From assembly GCF_900102425.1 (NCBI RefSeq), contig NZ_FNBT01000005.1:310001-374000 (forward strand): a stretch of DNA of 64,000 nucleotides, given 5' to 3'. Position 1 is the first letter of the stretch. Every line of letters begins with the position of its first letter. The notes beneath the pieces were generated by a model. It ran no database searches and was not told where the DNA came from. It saw only the letters and a list, made by a program, of their open reading frames with translations. A program made the translations under genes and the position numbers. Origin of the DNA: Blastococcus aurantiacus. GTDB lineage: Bacteria; Actinomycetota; Actinomycetes; Mycobacteriales; Geodermatophilaceae. Positions 34,559 through 46,725 of the stretch are shown here, in pieces.

Positions 34559-35254
34559 ATGAAGGTGCTGGTCGTGGGAGCAACAGGTGGATCGGGCCGG
34601 GCGGCGGTGACGGCGCTGGTCGCGGACGGGCACGAGGTGACCGCCCTGGCCCGCCGGGCGAGCGCGGTGCTCGGCGGACAGGCCGGTGTGCGGCCGGTCG
34701 ACGGCGACGCCACGGTCGCGGCGGACGTGGACGCCGCCGTCCGGGGTCAGGACGCCGTCGTCGTGGCGCTCGGCATCACGGAGAGCCCGATGCGGGTGCG
34801 GCTGCGGGGCCCGGCCGGGACGCCGCTGGACGTGCGTTCGCGGGGCACCGCCACCGTCGTCGCGGCCATGCGGGAGCACGGCGTGCGGCGCCTGGTCGTG
34901 CAGTCCTCGTACGGGGTCGGCGAGACGCGGGACCTGCTGCCGCTGTCCTCCCGGCTGGTCTTCGCACTCCTGCTCAAGCCGCAGATCGCCGACCACGAGG
35001 TGCAGGAGGACGTCGTCCGTCGCAGCGGGCTGGACTGGACGCTGGTGCAGCCGGTCTACCTGACCGACGGCGACGAGCCGGCCGCCCGCTCCACGGACGG
35101 GACGGTGGAGGGCATGAAGGTGTCCCGCCGCGCCGTCGGCGAGGTGCTCGCCCGGCTGGCCACGGGTGCCGACGACGTGGGCCGTTGCGTGTCGATCTCC
35201 GGCGCCGTTCCCGGCCCCGTCCGGGGCCATAGGGTCGTCGCATGCGTGCGGTGA
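34559..35254 (+). CDS. NAD(P)-binding atypical short-chain reductase
   Basis: This is a 231-residue Rossmann protein with the N-terminal GATGGSGRA nucleotide loop. It belongs to the NAD(P)H-binding/NmrA-like atypical SDR group and lacks a classical YxxxK. DWTLVQPVYLTDG is typical of the family. The substrate is unknown, and a regulatory or quinone-reductase role is possible. An ATG with AGAGGAG upstream starts the gene, and its last 13 bases overlap the following quinone oxidoreductase gene. It is divergent from the AraC regulator. Confidence 0.85.
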   Translation: MKVLVVGATGGSGRAAVTALVADGHEVTALARRASAVLGGQAGVRPVDGDATVAADVDAAVRGQDAVVVALGITESPMRVRLRGPAGTPLDVRSRGTATVVAAMREHGVRRLVVQSSYGVGETRDLLPLSSRLVFALLLKPQIADHEVQEDVVRRSGLDWTLVQPVYLTDGDEPAARSTDGTVEGMKVSRRAVGEVLARLATGADDVGRCVSISGAVPGPVRGHRVVACVR

Positions 35255-36234
35255 CGATCAGCGAACCCGGGAGCCCCGACGTCCTCGGCTGGTCGGAGGT
35301 CCCCGATCCGGTCTGCGGCCCGGGCGAGGTGGTCGTCGACGTCGCCGCCACCGCGGTGAACCGGGCCGACCTCATGCAGCGGCAGGGCTTCTACCCGCCA
35401 CCCAAGGGCGCCAGCGAGATCCTCGGCCTGGAGTGCAGCGGCGTGATCAGCGAGGTCGGCGAAGGCGTCGTCGGCTGGTCCGTGGGCGACGAGGTGTGCG
35501 CGCTCCTCTCCGGCGGCGGGTACGCCGAGCGGGTCGCCGTCCCGGCCGGTCAGCTCCTGCCCCGGCCCTCCGGCGTGGAGCTGGCGACGGCGGCGGCCCT
35601 GCCCGAGGTCGTCTGCACCGTCTGGTCCAACGTCTTCCTGCTGGCCGGACTGAGCCGCGGCGACAGTTTCTTGGTGCACGGCGGGTCCAGCGGCATCGGG
35701 ACGATGGCCATCCAGCTGGCCGCCCGCGCCGGCGCGCGGGTGTTCACGACCGCGGGGACACCGGCCAAGCTCGACGTCTGCCGGGAGCTCGGCGCCGACG
35801 TGACGATCAACTACCGCGACGAGGACTTCGTCGAGCGGGTGCGCGCGGAGACCGATGGCCGAGGCGTGGACGTCGTCCTGGACAACATGGGCGCGAAGTA
35901 CCTGGACCGGAACATCGACGCCCTCGCCGTCGGCGGGCGCCTGGTGATCATCGGCATGCAGGGTGGCGCCAAGGCCGAGTTGAACATCGGCAAGCTGCTG
36001 TCCAAGCGGGGGGCGGTGCACGCCACCGCGCTGCGCTCTCGCCCGGCGACCGGCCCCGGCGGCAAGGCGGAGATCATCGAGGCGGTGCGCCGCGACGTGT
36101 GGCCGGACGTGGAGCGCGGCACGATCCGACCGATCGTCGACCGGCGGCTGCCGATGTCGCGGGCGGCCGAGGCGCACCGGGCCGTGGAGGCCAGCGAGCA
36201 CGTCGGCAAGGTCCTGCTGCTGCCCGGCAACTAG
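35242..36234 (+). CDS. NADPH:quinone oxidoreductase (zeta-crystallin type)
   Basis: This 330-residue zinc-less medium-chain dehydrogenase has NRADLMQRQGFYPPPKGASE at the N-terminus, the Rossmann loop VHGGSSGIGTMAIQLA and VVLDNMGAKYLDRNIDAL, matching PIG3/QorA-like quinone reductases. It reduces quinones or alkenals with NADPH. The start lies inside the end of the upstream reductase gene, so the two are coupled, and both probably answer to the AraC regulator. Confidence 0.9.
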   Translation: MRAVTISEPGSPDVLGWSEVPDPVCGPGEVVVDVAATAVNRADLMQRQGFYPPPKGASEILGLECSGVISEVGEGVVGWSVGDEVCALLSGGGYAERVAVPAGQLLPRPSGVELATAAALPEVVCTVWSNVFLLAGLSRGDSFLVHGGSSGIGTMAIQLAARAGARVFTTAGTPAKLDVCRELGADVTINYRDEDFVERVRAETDGRGVDVVLDNMGAKYLDRNIDALAVGGRLVIIGMQGGAKAELNIGKLLSKRGAVHATALRSRPATGPGGKAEIIEAVRRDVWPDVERGTIRPIVDRRLPMSRAAEAHRAVEASEHVGKVLLLPGN

Positions 36235-36244
36235 CGGAATCCCT

Positions 36245-37471
36245 TCACCTGGGCACTGGGCGGGGGCGCAGCGCGGCGACCGCGTCGATGACCTGCCCGA
36301 CCTCGTCCGGGGTGTTGTAGTGCATGAGCCCCAGCCGCACGGCGCCGCCGTCCTCGGTGATCCCGAAGGCGTCGAACAGCTCGCGGGCGTAGGCATCGCC
36401 GTCCCACACGCAGATGCCCTGGCGGTTGAGCTCGGCGGCGACCTGGCGCGGGCGCATGCCCTCCACGCGGAACGCCAGCGTGGGCGTCGTCCGCTCCGGG
36501 CGGCCCAGCACCTGCACGTGCCGCATCGCGCGCAGGGCCTGGTCCAGCCAGCTGAACAGCTCGCCCTCGTAGCGGGCGACCGCGCCCATGGAGGCCCGCA
36601 GCCGGTCGCGCCGGGAGCCGGTCGTCTCGCCGCTCAGGCCGGCCAGGTGGTCGACCGCGGCCGAGACCCCGGCGTACAGCTCGTAGGGCGCGGCACCCGC
36701 CTCGAAGCGCTCGGGGACCTTGTCCGGCATCGACCGCAGCTTGTCGGGGTGCAGGTGGGCCAGCAGCTGCGGATCGGCGACGACGGCGCCCACGTGCGGC
36801 CCGCACCACTTCGACGCGGACAGGGCGACGAAGTCCGCGCCCAGCGCGGTGCGGTCCAGGTACATGTGCGGGGCGGCGTGCGACGCGTCGACGTAGACCA
36901 TGGCCCCGACCGCGTGCGCCCGGTGGGAGATCTCGGGCACCTCGGGGCAGGTGCCGATGGCGCTGCTGGCCGCGGTGAGCGCCACGAGGCGGGTGCGGCG
37001 GTTGACCAGGTCGTCGTACTGCCAGGCCGGCAGCTCGCCGGTCTCGATGTCCACCTCGGCCCAGCGCACGGCGACGCCGCGCTCCTCGGCCAGCTGCACC
37101 CAGGGCCGGATGTTGGCGTCGTGGTCGAGCCGGCTCACCACGATCTCGTCGCCGGGCCGCCACGCCTTCGCGATGGCCCGGGCCATCGAGTACGTCACCG
37201 CCGTCATGCTCGCGCCCAGGACGACGCCGCCCGCGACACCGCCCACGAGGTCGGCGACCGCCGAGCGGGCACCCGAGACCAGTCCCTCCGCCCGCGCGGA
37301 GGCGGCGAACACCCCGCCGCGCTCGGCCACGGGCATCCGCAATGCGTGCCCGACCGCCCGGGCGACGTCCTCGGGCAGCAGCGCGCCGCCGGGCCCGTCG
37401 ACGTGCACGTAACCGTCGGCCAGGGCGGGGAAGAGGCCACGAACCCGAGCGACGTCGAGCCGGGCCTCCAT
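36245..37471 (-). CDS. Cysteine desulfurase-like PLP enzyme
   Basis: This 408-residue fold-type-I PLP enzyme belongs to the actinobacterial cysteine-desulfurase-like group. The PLP lysine is Lys221 in VALSASKWCGPHVG. Asp195 and His198 sit in YVDASHAAPH, and SRLDHDANIRPW supplies the stacking histidine. The usual IscS/SufS mobile-loop cysteine motif is not obvious, so true desulfurase activity is uncertain. The ATG is chosen over a GTG three codons upstream. It is divergent from bpa and convergent with the quinone reductase gene (10-base gap). Confidence 0.87.
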   Translation of the reverse strand: MEARLDVARVRGLFPALADGYVHVDGPGGALLPEDVARAVGHALRMPVAERGGVFAASARAEGLVSGARSAVADLVGGVAGGVVLGASMTAVTYSMARAIAKAWRPGDEIVVSRLDHDANIRPWVQLAEERGVAVRWAEVDIETGELPAWQYDDLVNRRTRLVALTAASSAIGTCPEVPEISHRAHAVGAMVYVDASHAAPHMYLDRTALGADFVALSASKWCGPHVGAVVADPQLLAHLHPDKLRSMPDKVPERFEAGAAPYELYAGVSAAVDHLAGLSGETTGSRRDRLRASMGAVARYEGELFSWLDQALRAMRHVQVLGRPERTTPTLAFRVEGMRPRQVAAELNRQGICVWDGDAYARELFDAFGITEDGGAVRLGLMHYNTPDEVGQVIDAVAALRPRPVPR

Positions 37472-37569
37472 GCTGCGCACCCTAGTTGGCCGGGGCTCCG
37501 TACCGGCGGCCGCTCCGGCCCCGGTCGACCGCGCGTTCGGCGATCAGGATCGAGGGGCAGGATGGAGGC

Positions 37570-38124
37570 ATGACTGCACCCGGCAACGGCAGCGAACGTC
37601 CGCAGCAGGTCGTCGTCGTGGGGCCCGACGGCCAGCCCGTGGGCGCCCTCCCGATGGGCCTGTCCCAGGACGGGGACGACGGCGACGGCGGCGCCATGCA
37701 GGTCAGCGAGATGGTGGAGCAGCCGGCCAAGGTGATGCGGATCGGCACCATGATCAAGCAGCTGCTCGAGGAGGTGCGCGCAGCGCCTCTGGACGAGGCC
37801 AGCCGCAACCGGCTGCGCGACATCCACGCGTCGTCCATCCGCGAGCTCGAGCAGGGCCTGGCCCCGGAGCTGCGCGACGAGCTGGAGCGCATCACCCTGC
37901 CGTTCAGCGAGGACCAGACCCCCACGGACGCCGAGCTGCGGATCGCCCAGGCGCAGCTGGTCGGCTGGCTGGAGGGCGTGTTCCACGGCATCCAGACGGC
38001 GCTGTTCGCCCAGCAGATGGCCGCGCGGGCCCAGCTGGAGGAGATGCGCCGCCGGGCGCTCCCGGGCGGCCAGGGCGCCGCCGCCCAGCCGGACTTCCGC
38101 CCCGGTGGCGGTCAGTACCTGTAG
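37570..38124 (+). CDS. bpa: Bacterial proteasome activator (Bpa/PafE)
   Basis: This is a 184-residue protein of the former DUF2587 family. Bpa forms a 12-subunit ring that opens the actinobacterial 20S proteasome gate independently of ATP and Pup. The core is four amphipathic helices (about residues 45-160; VMRIGTMIKQLLEEVRAAPL, and AELRIAQAQLVGWLEGVFHG). The extreme C-terminus is GQYL (181-184), the signature that docks into the proteasome alpha ring. The N-terminal 40 residues are disordered. This implies that 20S proteasome genes exist elsewhere in the genome. Confidence 0.93.
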   Translation: MTAPGNGSERPQQVVVVGPDGQPVGALPMGLSQDGDDGDGGAMQVSEMVEQPAKVMRIGTMIKQLLEEVRAAPLDEASRNRLRDIHASSIRELEQGLAPELRDELERITLPFSEDQTPTDAELRIAQAQLVGWLEGVFHGIQTALFAQQMAARAQLEEMRRRALPGGQGAAAQPDFRPGGGQYL

Positions 38125-38127
38125 GAG

Positions 38128-38185
38128 GACCGTGAGTCACGGTCACGGACGGCTGGGTCGCACGAGCGGGTGAACCGGCCGGTTC
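38128..38185. repeat. Two short palindromes between bpa and the DUF4190-like gene
   Basis: GACCGTGA-G-TCACGGTC (38128-38144) lies 3 bases after the bpa stop. GAACCGGCCGGTTC (38172-38185) is a perfect 14-base palindrome 75 bases before the next start. The first is probably part of a bpa 3' end, and the second is operator-like. No regulator is assignable. Confidence 0.45.
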
Positions 38186-38259
38186 CGCTGCCTACCGGGG
38201 AGCCGTCGGGGCCACCGTGCTGCTGCAGCCGGATCCGCCGGCCTTCCTCAGGAGGCACC

Positions 38260-38541
38260 GTGAGCACCGACCAGCAGTACGGAAGTCCCGCCACCGCAGG
38301 CTCGACCAACGGCCTCAGCACCGCCGGTTTCGTCACCGGCCTGCTGGGCGCCCTGCTGTCCTGGTTCCCGATCGCCGGGATCATCCTCGGCATCCTGGGC
38401 GTCGTCCTCGGTGGCGTCGGGGTCTCCCAGGGCAAGCGCACCGGCGCCAAGACCGGACTGGGCGTCGCCGGCATCGTCCTCGGCGCGATCGCCATCGTCA
38501 TCGCCATCGTCCTCATCGCGGTGGTCGCCTCCGACGCCTGA
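38260..38541 (+). CDS. Small DUF4190-like membrane protein (93 aa)
   Basis: A short polar N-terminus (about 20 residues) is followed by two long hydrophobic helices, FVTGLLGALLSWFPIAGIIL plus LGILGVVLGGVGV, and GLGVAGIVLGAIAIVIAIVL. They are separated by SQGKRTGAKT, the DUF4190 loop. The function is unknown. The GTG start has a perfect AGGAGG five bases upstream. The gene is closed by a perfect hairpin. Confidence 0.85.
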   Translation: MSTDQQYGSPATAGSTNGLSTAGFVTGLLGALLSWFPIAGIILGILGVVLGGVGVSQGKRTGAKTGLGVAGIVLGAIAIVIAIVLIAVVASDA

Positions 38542-38559
38542 GCGTCCCCCGCCCGAACG

Positions 38560-38599
38560 CGAACGGCGCCGCTCCCCTGTCGGGGAGCGGCGCCGTTCG
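38560..38599. terminator. Perfect 18-base-stem bidirectional terminator
   Basis: CGAACGGCGCCGCTCCCC (38560-38577) pairs exactly with 38582-38599 around a four-base loop. It lies between the convergent DUF4190-like and chemoreceptor genes, 18 and 15 bases from the two stops. Confidence 0.88.
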
Positions 38600-38614
38600 T
38601 CGTCGGTTCTTCGT

Positions 38615-40282
38615 TCAGACCTTGAAGCGGGCGACGGCCTCCTGCAGCTCGCCGCTCATGCGGGCCAGGTCCGCCGAGGCGGCCTGGGCGTCGTCGACCC
38701 GCTGGTTGGTCTCCTGCGTGCCGGCGGCCAGCCCGGAGATCGCGGCGGCGATGCCCTGGGTGCCGTTCGCGGCCTCGGCCACGTTGCGGTTCATCTCGTT
38801 GGTCGTCGCGGTCTGCTCCTCGACGGCCGCGGCGATGGTCGCCTGGAAGTCGTTGATCTCGCCGATGACCGAGGAGATCTGGCTGATCGCCTCGACGGCG
38901 CCGGCGGTGTCGGCCTGGATGGCCTCCACCCGCTGGGAGATGTCCTCGGTCGCCCGGGCGGTCTCCTGCGCCAGCTCCTTGACCTCGCTGGCGACGACGG
39001 CGAAGCCCTTGCCCGCCTCACCGGCCCGCGCGGCCTCGATGGTGGCGTTGAGCGCCAGCAGGTTCGTCTGCTCCGCGATGCCGTTGATCAGCTTGATGAC
39101 CGTGGCGATCTCCTGCGAGGAGTCGCCGAGCTTCCCGACCGTGCGGGTCGTGTTCTCCGCGACGGCCACGGCCTGACCGGCCACCCGGGCGGCCTCGGTC
39201 GCGTTGTGGGCGATCTCCCGGATCGCCGACTCCATCTGCGAGGAGCCGGTGGCCACCGTGTCGACGCTGGACGCGACCGCGCCGGCCGAGGCGACGACGT
39301 CGTCGGCCTGCTCCGCGGCGGTGCGGGCGTTCTGCGAGATGCCCTCGGCGGCCGCGTTCAGCTGCTGCGAGGCGGCGGCCAGGCGGGTGGAGGAGTCACC
39401 GACGAGCAGCAGCACGTGGCCGATCGCGTCGAGGGTGTCGTCCAGCGACTGCGCCATCTCGCCGAGCTCGGCGCCACCGGTACGGCCGGCGCGCACGGTG
39501 AGGTCACCGGCGGCCACCTGGCCGAGGATCTCGCGGATCCGCTGGACCGGGCGGGTGACGCCGCGGGACACCACGATGGCGAGCAGCACCGAGATCGCCA
39601 GGCCGACGGCGATGATCGCGAGGGTGAGCGAGCGGCCGGTCGTGTAGGCGCCCTCTGCCTCGTCCGCCGTCGCCTGCGCGCTGGCCGCCGCCGAGGCGGT
39701 GGCCGCGGCGATCGACTCGGAGATGACTGCTTCCTGCTCGTTCATGCCGGTGAGCAACTCGCCCAGCCGGGCCGCGGGGGTCGGGGGAGCGCCATCGGCA
39801 GGAGTACCACCACCGGTGAGCTCGGCCAGGTAGCCCAGGTAGGTGTCGACGGCGGTCTCGAAGCGGCCGAACTGCTCGCGGGTCTCGGCCGACAGCGGCA
39901 TCGCGGCGACCGCGGCACGCTGCTCGACCATCTGCTGCTGGAGCTCGGTGGCCCGCTGCTTGGACTTGGCGCGGGAGTCCTCGGGCAGGGCGGCGATGTT
40001 GGCCCGCGCGGTGGAGGCCGACATCTGCCACCAGTCCACCTGCAGCCGGCGGAGGCCGTCGAGCGGCACGGCGCCGTCGTCGTAGACCTTCTGGGCCTGG
40101 TCGCTGATGACCGACATCCGCTGGATGCCGAAGGCGCCGACGCCCACGGTGGTCAGCGCGACGACGAGGATGGCGCCCAGCATCCGGCTGCGCAGGCCGA
40201 ACCGGGAACCGCCGTCCCGCGTCCCGGATGCCTCGGACGGGCTCCCGCCCGCCCCGGCTGCGTGGTCGTCCACCTGCATCAT
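38615..40282 (-). CDS. Methyl-accepting chemotaxis protein
   Basis: This is a 555-residue transmembrane chemoreceptor. The order is a cytoplasmic N-tail, TM1 (about 35-53), a helical-bundle periplasmic-type sensor (about 55-215), TM2 (about 218-238), HAMP (about 240-290) and the signalling coiled coil. The hairpin tip [20 protein letters not shown] is the universal CheA/CheW contact. The sensor resembles 4HB-MCP, so the ligand cannot be named. No che genes are nearby. A flagellar-sigma-like promoter lies 50 bases upstream. The start is one of two adjacent ATGs. Confidence 0.93.
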   Translation of the reverse strand: MMQVDDHAAGAGGSPSEASGTRDGGSRFGLRSRMLGAILVVALTTVGVGAFGIQRMSVISDQAQKVYDDGAVPLDGLRRLQVDWWQMSASTARANIAALPEDSRAKSKQRATELQQQMVEQRAAVAAMPLSAETREQFGRFETAVDTYLGYLAELTGGGTPADGAPPTPAARLGELLTGMNEQEAVISESIAAATASAAASAQATADEAEGAYTTGRSLTLAIIAVGLAISVLLAIVVSRGVTRPVQRIREILGQVAAGDLTVRAGRTGGAELGEMAQSLDDTLDAIGHVLLLVGDSSTRLAAASQQLNAAAEGISQNARTAAEQADDVVASAGAVASSVDTVATGSSQMESAIREIAHNATEAARVAGQAVAVAENTTRTVGKLGDSSQEIATVIKLINGIAEQTNLLALNATIEAARAGEAGKGFAVVASEVKELAQETARATEDISQRVEAIQADTAGAVEAISQISSVIGEINDFQATIAAAVEEQTATTNEMNRNVAEAANGTQGIAAAISGLAAGTQETNQRVDDAQAASADLARMSGELQEAVARFKV

Positions 40283-40330
40283 CCCTGCCCGCTTTCCCTA
40301 CGACTGGCCAACCGTGGCCCTGCGTCTTGC

Positions 40331-40357
40331 CTATCGGCGGAGTCGCGGAGAAGTTGA
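40331..40357 (-). promoter_or_regulatory. FliA/WhiG-type promoter for the chemoreceptor gene
   Basis: On the minus strand the order is TCAACTTC, exactly 11 bases, then GCCGATAG. The flagellar/WhiG sigma consensus is TAAAGTTT-N11-GCCGATAA, so 7 of 8 bases match in the -10 and 5 of 8 in the -35. It sits 49 bases before the chemoreceptor ATG, in the 84-base gap behind the HAD gene. The match of spacing, sequence and gene function makes this a strong candidate. Confidence 0.72.
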
Positions 40358-40366
40358 GCGCAGCGG

Positions 40367-41170
40367 TCAGAGGGAGGCGAGGAAGGCGCCCACGCCGTCC
40401 TCGTCGTTGCCCCCGGTGACGTCGGTGGCGACGGCGAGCAGGTCCGGGTGCGCATGCGCCATGGCCACCGCGCGGCCGCCACCGTCGCGCACCCACTCGA
40501 AGGCGGCGATGTCGTTGGGCATGTCGCCGAAGACGACGACGTCCTCGGGGCCGACGCCGTGCCGCGCGGCCACCGTCGCCAGCCCCGTGGCCTTGGTGAC
40601 GCCGGGGGCCGAGATCTCGGCGAGGGCGTCGGTGGAGGAGTGCGTGACCGTCGCCCGGGCGCCGACGACCTCCTCGATGAGCTCGACGAAGGCGTCCGGC
40701 GTCATGGACTCCGACCGGGCCAGCAGCTTGGCCGCCGGCGCCGCGGTCATCTCCTCCAGCGTCGCGACGGCGACGCCGGGCACGTTGACGTCCCACCGGG
40801 GCCGGTAGACCGGCTCGTGACGGAACTCCCAGCCGTACTCGACGGCGAACCACATGGTGGGCTGCCGTTCGCGGAGCGCGTCGGTGATGTCCCGCAGCGC
40901 CTCGGGCCGCAGCGGCTCCTCGTGCAGGATCTGCATCGGCTCCAGGTCCAGCAGTACCGCGCCGTTGCAGCAGACGGCCGTCCCGGTGCCCAGGACGTCC
41001 CGGATGCGGTGCATCCAGCGCGGCGGGCGGCCGGTCGCCAGGACGAACGGCACGCCTTCGGCGCGCCAGCGGGCCACCTCCGCGACCGTCGCCTCGCCGA
41101 CGGTGTCGTCGGAGCGCAGCAGGGTGCCGTCCATGTCGCTGGCGATCAGCCGCGGCTTCCAGTCAGACAT
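40367..41170 (-). CDS. HAD-superfamily Cof-type phosphatase (second of a pair)
   Basis: This 267-residue class IIB HAD hydrolase has motif I ASDMDGTLL (nucleophile Asp), motif II VLATGRPP, a central C2B cap, a conserved Lys in GVTKATGL and motif [15 protein letters not shown]. Members dephosphorylate sugar phosphates or flavin/cofactor phosphates. It overlaps the upstream HAD gene by 8 bases and is a paralogue of it (both have GDMPND and a similar tail), so a tandem duplication is likely. Confidence 0.9.
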   Translation of the reverse strand: MSDWKPRLIASDMDGTLLRSDDTVGEATVAEVARWRAEGVPFVLATGRPPRWMHRIRDVLGTGTAVCCNGAVLLDLEPMQILHEEPLRPEALRDITDALRERQPTMWFAVEYGWEFRHEPVYRPRWDVNVPGVAVATLEEMTAAPAAKLLARSESMTPDAFVELIEEVVGARATVTHSSTDALAEISAPGVTKATGLATVAARHGVGPEDVVVFGDMPNDIAAFEWVRDGGGRAVAMAHAHPDLLAVATDVTGGNDEDGVGAFLASL

Positions 41171-42074
41171 CGCGCAGCACCGCCTCGAGGTAGCGGGCGA
41201 CGCCGTCGACCTGGTGACCGCTGGTGGCACCGGCCGCCAGCGCCTTGACGCTGGGGTGCGCGTTGGCCACGGCCACCGCCCGGCCGCCGGCGTCCTGGAC
41301 GGCACCGAGCATCGGCAGGTCGTTGGGCATGTCGCCGAAGACCAGGACGTCGCCGAATCCCACGCCGTAGCGGTCGAGCGCCAGCTGCAGGCCGCTGGCC
41401 TTGGTGATGCCGGGCGGGAGCACCTCGATGAAGCCGAGACCGGCGTGGGTCAGCTCCGCGTCGGCGGGGTCGACGACGTCCCGGGCCACGGCGAGCAGCC
41501 GGTCCTGGTCCAGGGTCGCGGAGCGCAGGAAGACCTTGAGGACGGCGCCTGCGGGGAGCACGTCGTCGCGGGACAGCAGCGAGGCCGGTTCGGGGTAGGG
41601 CCAGTCGAAGCCCTGCTGCACCCGCAGCCGCGCGTGCACCTGGCCCTGCTCGGCGGCCTCCTCGACGGCGAGGACGACCTCGCCGGCGGCCCGCTCGATC
41701 TGCTCGATGACCCGGAGCGCCTGGTCGCGGGGCAGGGCGACGGCGCGCAGGACCTCGTCGCGCTCGAGGTCGACGACGAACCCGCCCTGCGACAGCACGG
41801 CGATGCCGCGGTGGTCCAGGGCCGCCTTGACGCTGTCGAGCAGGCGCGGGCCGCGGCCGGTGACGCCGACGACGGGGATGCCAGCGTCCCAGCATGCCTC
41901 GAGGGCGGCGCGGGTGCGGGGGCTGACCACGCCGTCGGCGTCCAGCAGCGTGCCGTCGAGGTCGCTGGCCACCAGCTTCGGCCGCCAGGCACCGAGGTCG
42001 CCGAGGTCGACCACCCGGTCGGCGCCCCCGAGCACCCCGTGCGCGCGGATGACGCGCGGCGGGCGCTCGGTCAT
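41163..42074 (-). CDS. HAD-superfamily Cof-type phosphatase (first of a pair)
   Basis: This is a 303-residue class IIB HAD hydrolase with [38 protein letters not shown] and [13 protein letters not shown]. The N-terminal 30 residues ([20 protein letters not shown]) are an extra extension absent from its downstream paralogue. The ATG overlaps the serS stop by ATGA, so translation is coupled to seryl-tRNA synthetase. Phosphatases of this type commonly follow serS in actinobacteria; the substrate is unknown. Confidence 0.9.
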   Translation of the reverse strand: MTERPPRVIRAHGVLGGADRVVDLGDLGAWRPKLVASDLDGTLLDADGVVSPRTRAALEACWDAGIPVVGVTGRGPRLLDSVKAALDHRGIAVLSQGGFVVDLERDEVLRAVALPRDQALRVIEQIERAAGEVVLAVEEAAEQGQVHARLRVQQGFDWPYPEPASLLSRDDVLPAGAVLKVFLRSATLDQDRLLAVARDVVDPADAELTHAGLGFIEVLPPGITKASGLQLALDRYGVGFGDVLVFGDMPNDLPMLGAVQDAGGRAVAVANAHPSVKALAAGATSGHQVDGVARYLEAVLRDV

Positions 42075-43366
42075 GCGGTGGGCACCGGCGCGACCAGCGT
42101 CATCCCCGGCGTCAGCGCCTCGACCCCGCCCAGCCACGGCCGCAGCGCGACCGGCACGTGCACCGAGCCGTCGGCGCGCTGGTGGACCTCGAGCAGGCAG
42201 GCGATGGTGCGGGCGATCGCGCAGAGGGTGCCGTTGAGCGTGGCCGCCGTCTGGTTCTTCCCGTCCGCGTCGCGGTAGCGGATCGTCAGCCTCCGGGCCT
42301 GGAAGGTGGTGCAGTCCGACGTGCTGGTGAGCTCGCGGTAGGTGCCCTGGGTGGGGAACCACGCCTCGATGTCGTACTTGCGGGCGGCGCTGGTGCCCAG
42401 GTCGCCGGCGGCGATGTCGACCACCCGGTAGGGAAGCTCCAGCGCCTGGAGGAACTCCTCCTCCCACTGCAGCAGCCGCAGGTGCTCGGCGGCCGCGTCC
42501 TCGGGTGCACAGAAGCTGAACATCTCGACCTTGTCGAACCAGTGCACGCGAATGATGCCGCGGGTGTCCTTGCCGTAGGAGCCGGCCTCGCGACGGAAGC
42601 AGGACGACCAGCCGGCGTAGCGCTTCGGGCCCTTCGACAGGTCGAGCACCTCGTTGGCGTGCATGCCGGCCAGCGCCACCTCGGAGGTGCCGACGAGGTA
42701 CAGGTCGTCGCGCTCGATCCGGTACACCTCCTCGTCGTGCTCGCCGAGGAAGCCGGTGCCCTCCATGGCGCTGGGCTTGACCAGCGCGGGAGCGATGACC
42801 GGGGTGAAGCCGGCCGCCACGGCGCGGCTGATGGCCAGCTGGGCGAGGGCGAACTCCAGCAGCGCGCCGGGGCCGGTGAGGAAGTAGAAGCGCGAGCCCG
42901 ACACCTTGGCGCCGCGCTCCATGTCGATCGCCCCGAGGGCCTCGCCGATCTCGATGTGGTCGCGCACCGGGAAGTCGTAGGTGGGCACCTCGCCGACGGT
43001 GCGCAGCGTGACGGCGTCGTCCTCACCACCGGGCGGTACGTCGTCGTGGACGACGTTCGGGATGCGCAGTTGCACCTCGCGCAGGGCGGCGTCGGCCTCG
43101 CGCTGGGCCTCCTCGGCCTGCTTCACCTCGGCGGCCAGCGCCTTGGCCCGCTCGAGGACGGCGGGCCGCTCCTCCGGCGTCGCCTTCTTGACCGCCTGGG
43201 AGGCCGCCTTCTGCTCCCCGCGCAGGTCGTCACCGCGACGGGCCGCCTCGCGACGGGCGGCGTCGGCGGCCAGGAGCGCGTCGACCGCCGACTCGTCGGC
43301 ACCCCGGGCCCGCTGGCTGGCACGGACGAGGTCGGGGTTCTCGCGCACGAGTCGCAGGTCGATCAC
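42071..43366 (-). CDS. serS: Seryl-tRNA synthetase
   Basis: This is a 431-residue class II synthetase charging tRNA-Ser. The N-terminal coiled-coil tRNA-binding arm (about residues 20-105) is followed by the catalytic domain. Motif 2 is [34 protein letters not shown] and [12 protein letters not shown] mark the serine/ATP site and motif 3. The GTG start ([15 protein letters not shown]) aligns with the universal SerRS N-terminus. It is followed by two coupled HAD phosphatase genes and lies 41 bases downstream of the hybrid kinase gene. Confidence 0.96.
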   Translation of the reverse strand: MIDLRLVRENPDLVRASQRARGADESAVDALLAADAARREAARRGDDLRGEQKAASQAVKKATPEERPAVLERAKALAAEVKQAEEAQREADAALREVQLRIPNVVHDDVPPGGEDDAVTLRTVGEVPTYDFPVRDHIEIGEALGAIDMERGAKVSGSRFYFLTGPGALLEFALAQLAISRAVAAGFTPVIAPALVKPSAMEGTGFLGEHDEEVYRIERDDLYLVGTSEVALAGMHANEVLDLSKGPKRYAGWSSCFRREAGSYGKDTRGIIRVHWFDKVEMFSFCAPEDAAAEHLRLLQWEEEFLQALELPYRVVDIAAGDLGTSAARKYDIEAWFPTQGTYRELTSTSDCTTFQARRLTIRYRDADGKNQTAATLNGTLCAIARTIACLLEVHQRADGSVHVPVALRPWLGGVEALTPGMTLVAPVPTA

Positions 43367-43407
43367 GTGCCCGATCGTACGGAGCGGCCCCGCGTGCGCG
43401 CCCAAGG

Positions 43408-46230
<2,823 letters not shown>

Positions 46231-46338
46231 TCCCGGCTTTCGGCCGCGGACCGGCGGGTGTGAAGGCGAGCGGCCGCTACAGCTTGCGTCGCGTCGTGCC
46301 GATGCCGGTTGTGCCCCACCCTTCCCGATCGGAGCCCC

Positions 46339-46725
46339 ATGAGCCACGTCCTCGTCGTCGACGACGACCCCGTCATCGCCGATCTCGTCGCCTTCCGGCT
46401 GAGCCGGCTGGGCCTCCAGGTGTCGGTCGAGCGTGACGGCGAGGCCGGCCTGGCCGCGGCGCGGCAGCTGCGTCCCGACCTCGTCGTCCTGGACTGGATG
46501 ATGCCGCGGATGAACGGCCTGGAGGTGTGCCGCGCGCTGCGCGAGGACGCCGACGCCGACCTGGCCCGCACCCCTGTCCTGCTGCTCACCGCCAAGGCCC
46601 AAGAGCCCGACCTGGAGCGCGGGTTCGCCGCCGGGGCCACCGACTTCGTCGCCAAGCCGTTCAGCACCCGCGAGCTGGTCAGCCGGGTCACCGCCGCCCT
46701 GCCCCCGGGCAGCGTCTCCGCATGA
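46339..46725 (+). CDS. Single-domain response regulator
   Basis: This is a 128-residue CheY/PhoB-type receiver with no output domain. The acidic pair sits in VVDDDPVIAD, the phospho-acceptor Asp in LVVLDWMMPRMNG, and the conserved Lys in VAKPFSTREL. It overlaps the HEAT-repeat gene by ATGA, and through it the glycosyltransferase gene, so it probably controls that enzyme by direct protein contact. The divergent hybrid kinase with its HPt is the natural phosphodonor (inference). Confidence 0.92.
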   Translation: MSHVLVVDDDPVIADLVAFRLSRLGLQVSVERDGEAGLAAARQLRPDLVVLDWMMPRMNGLEVCRALREDADADLARTPVLLLTAKAQEPDLERGFAAGATDFVAKPFSTRELVSRVTAALPPGSVSA

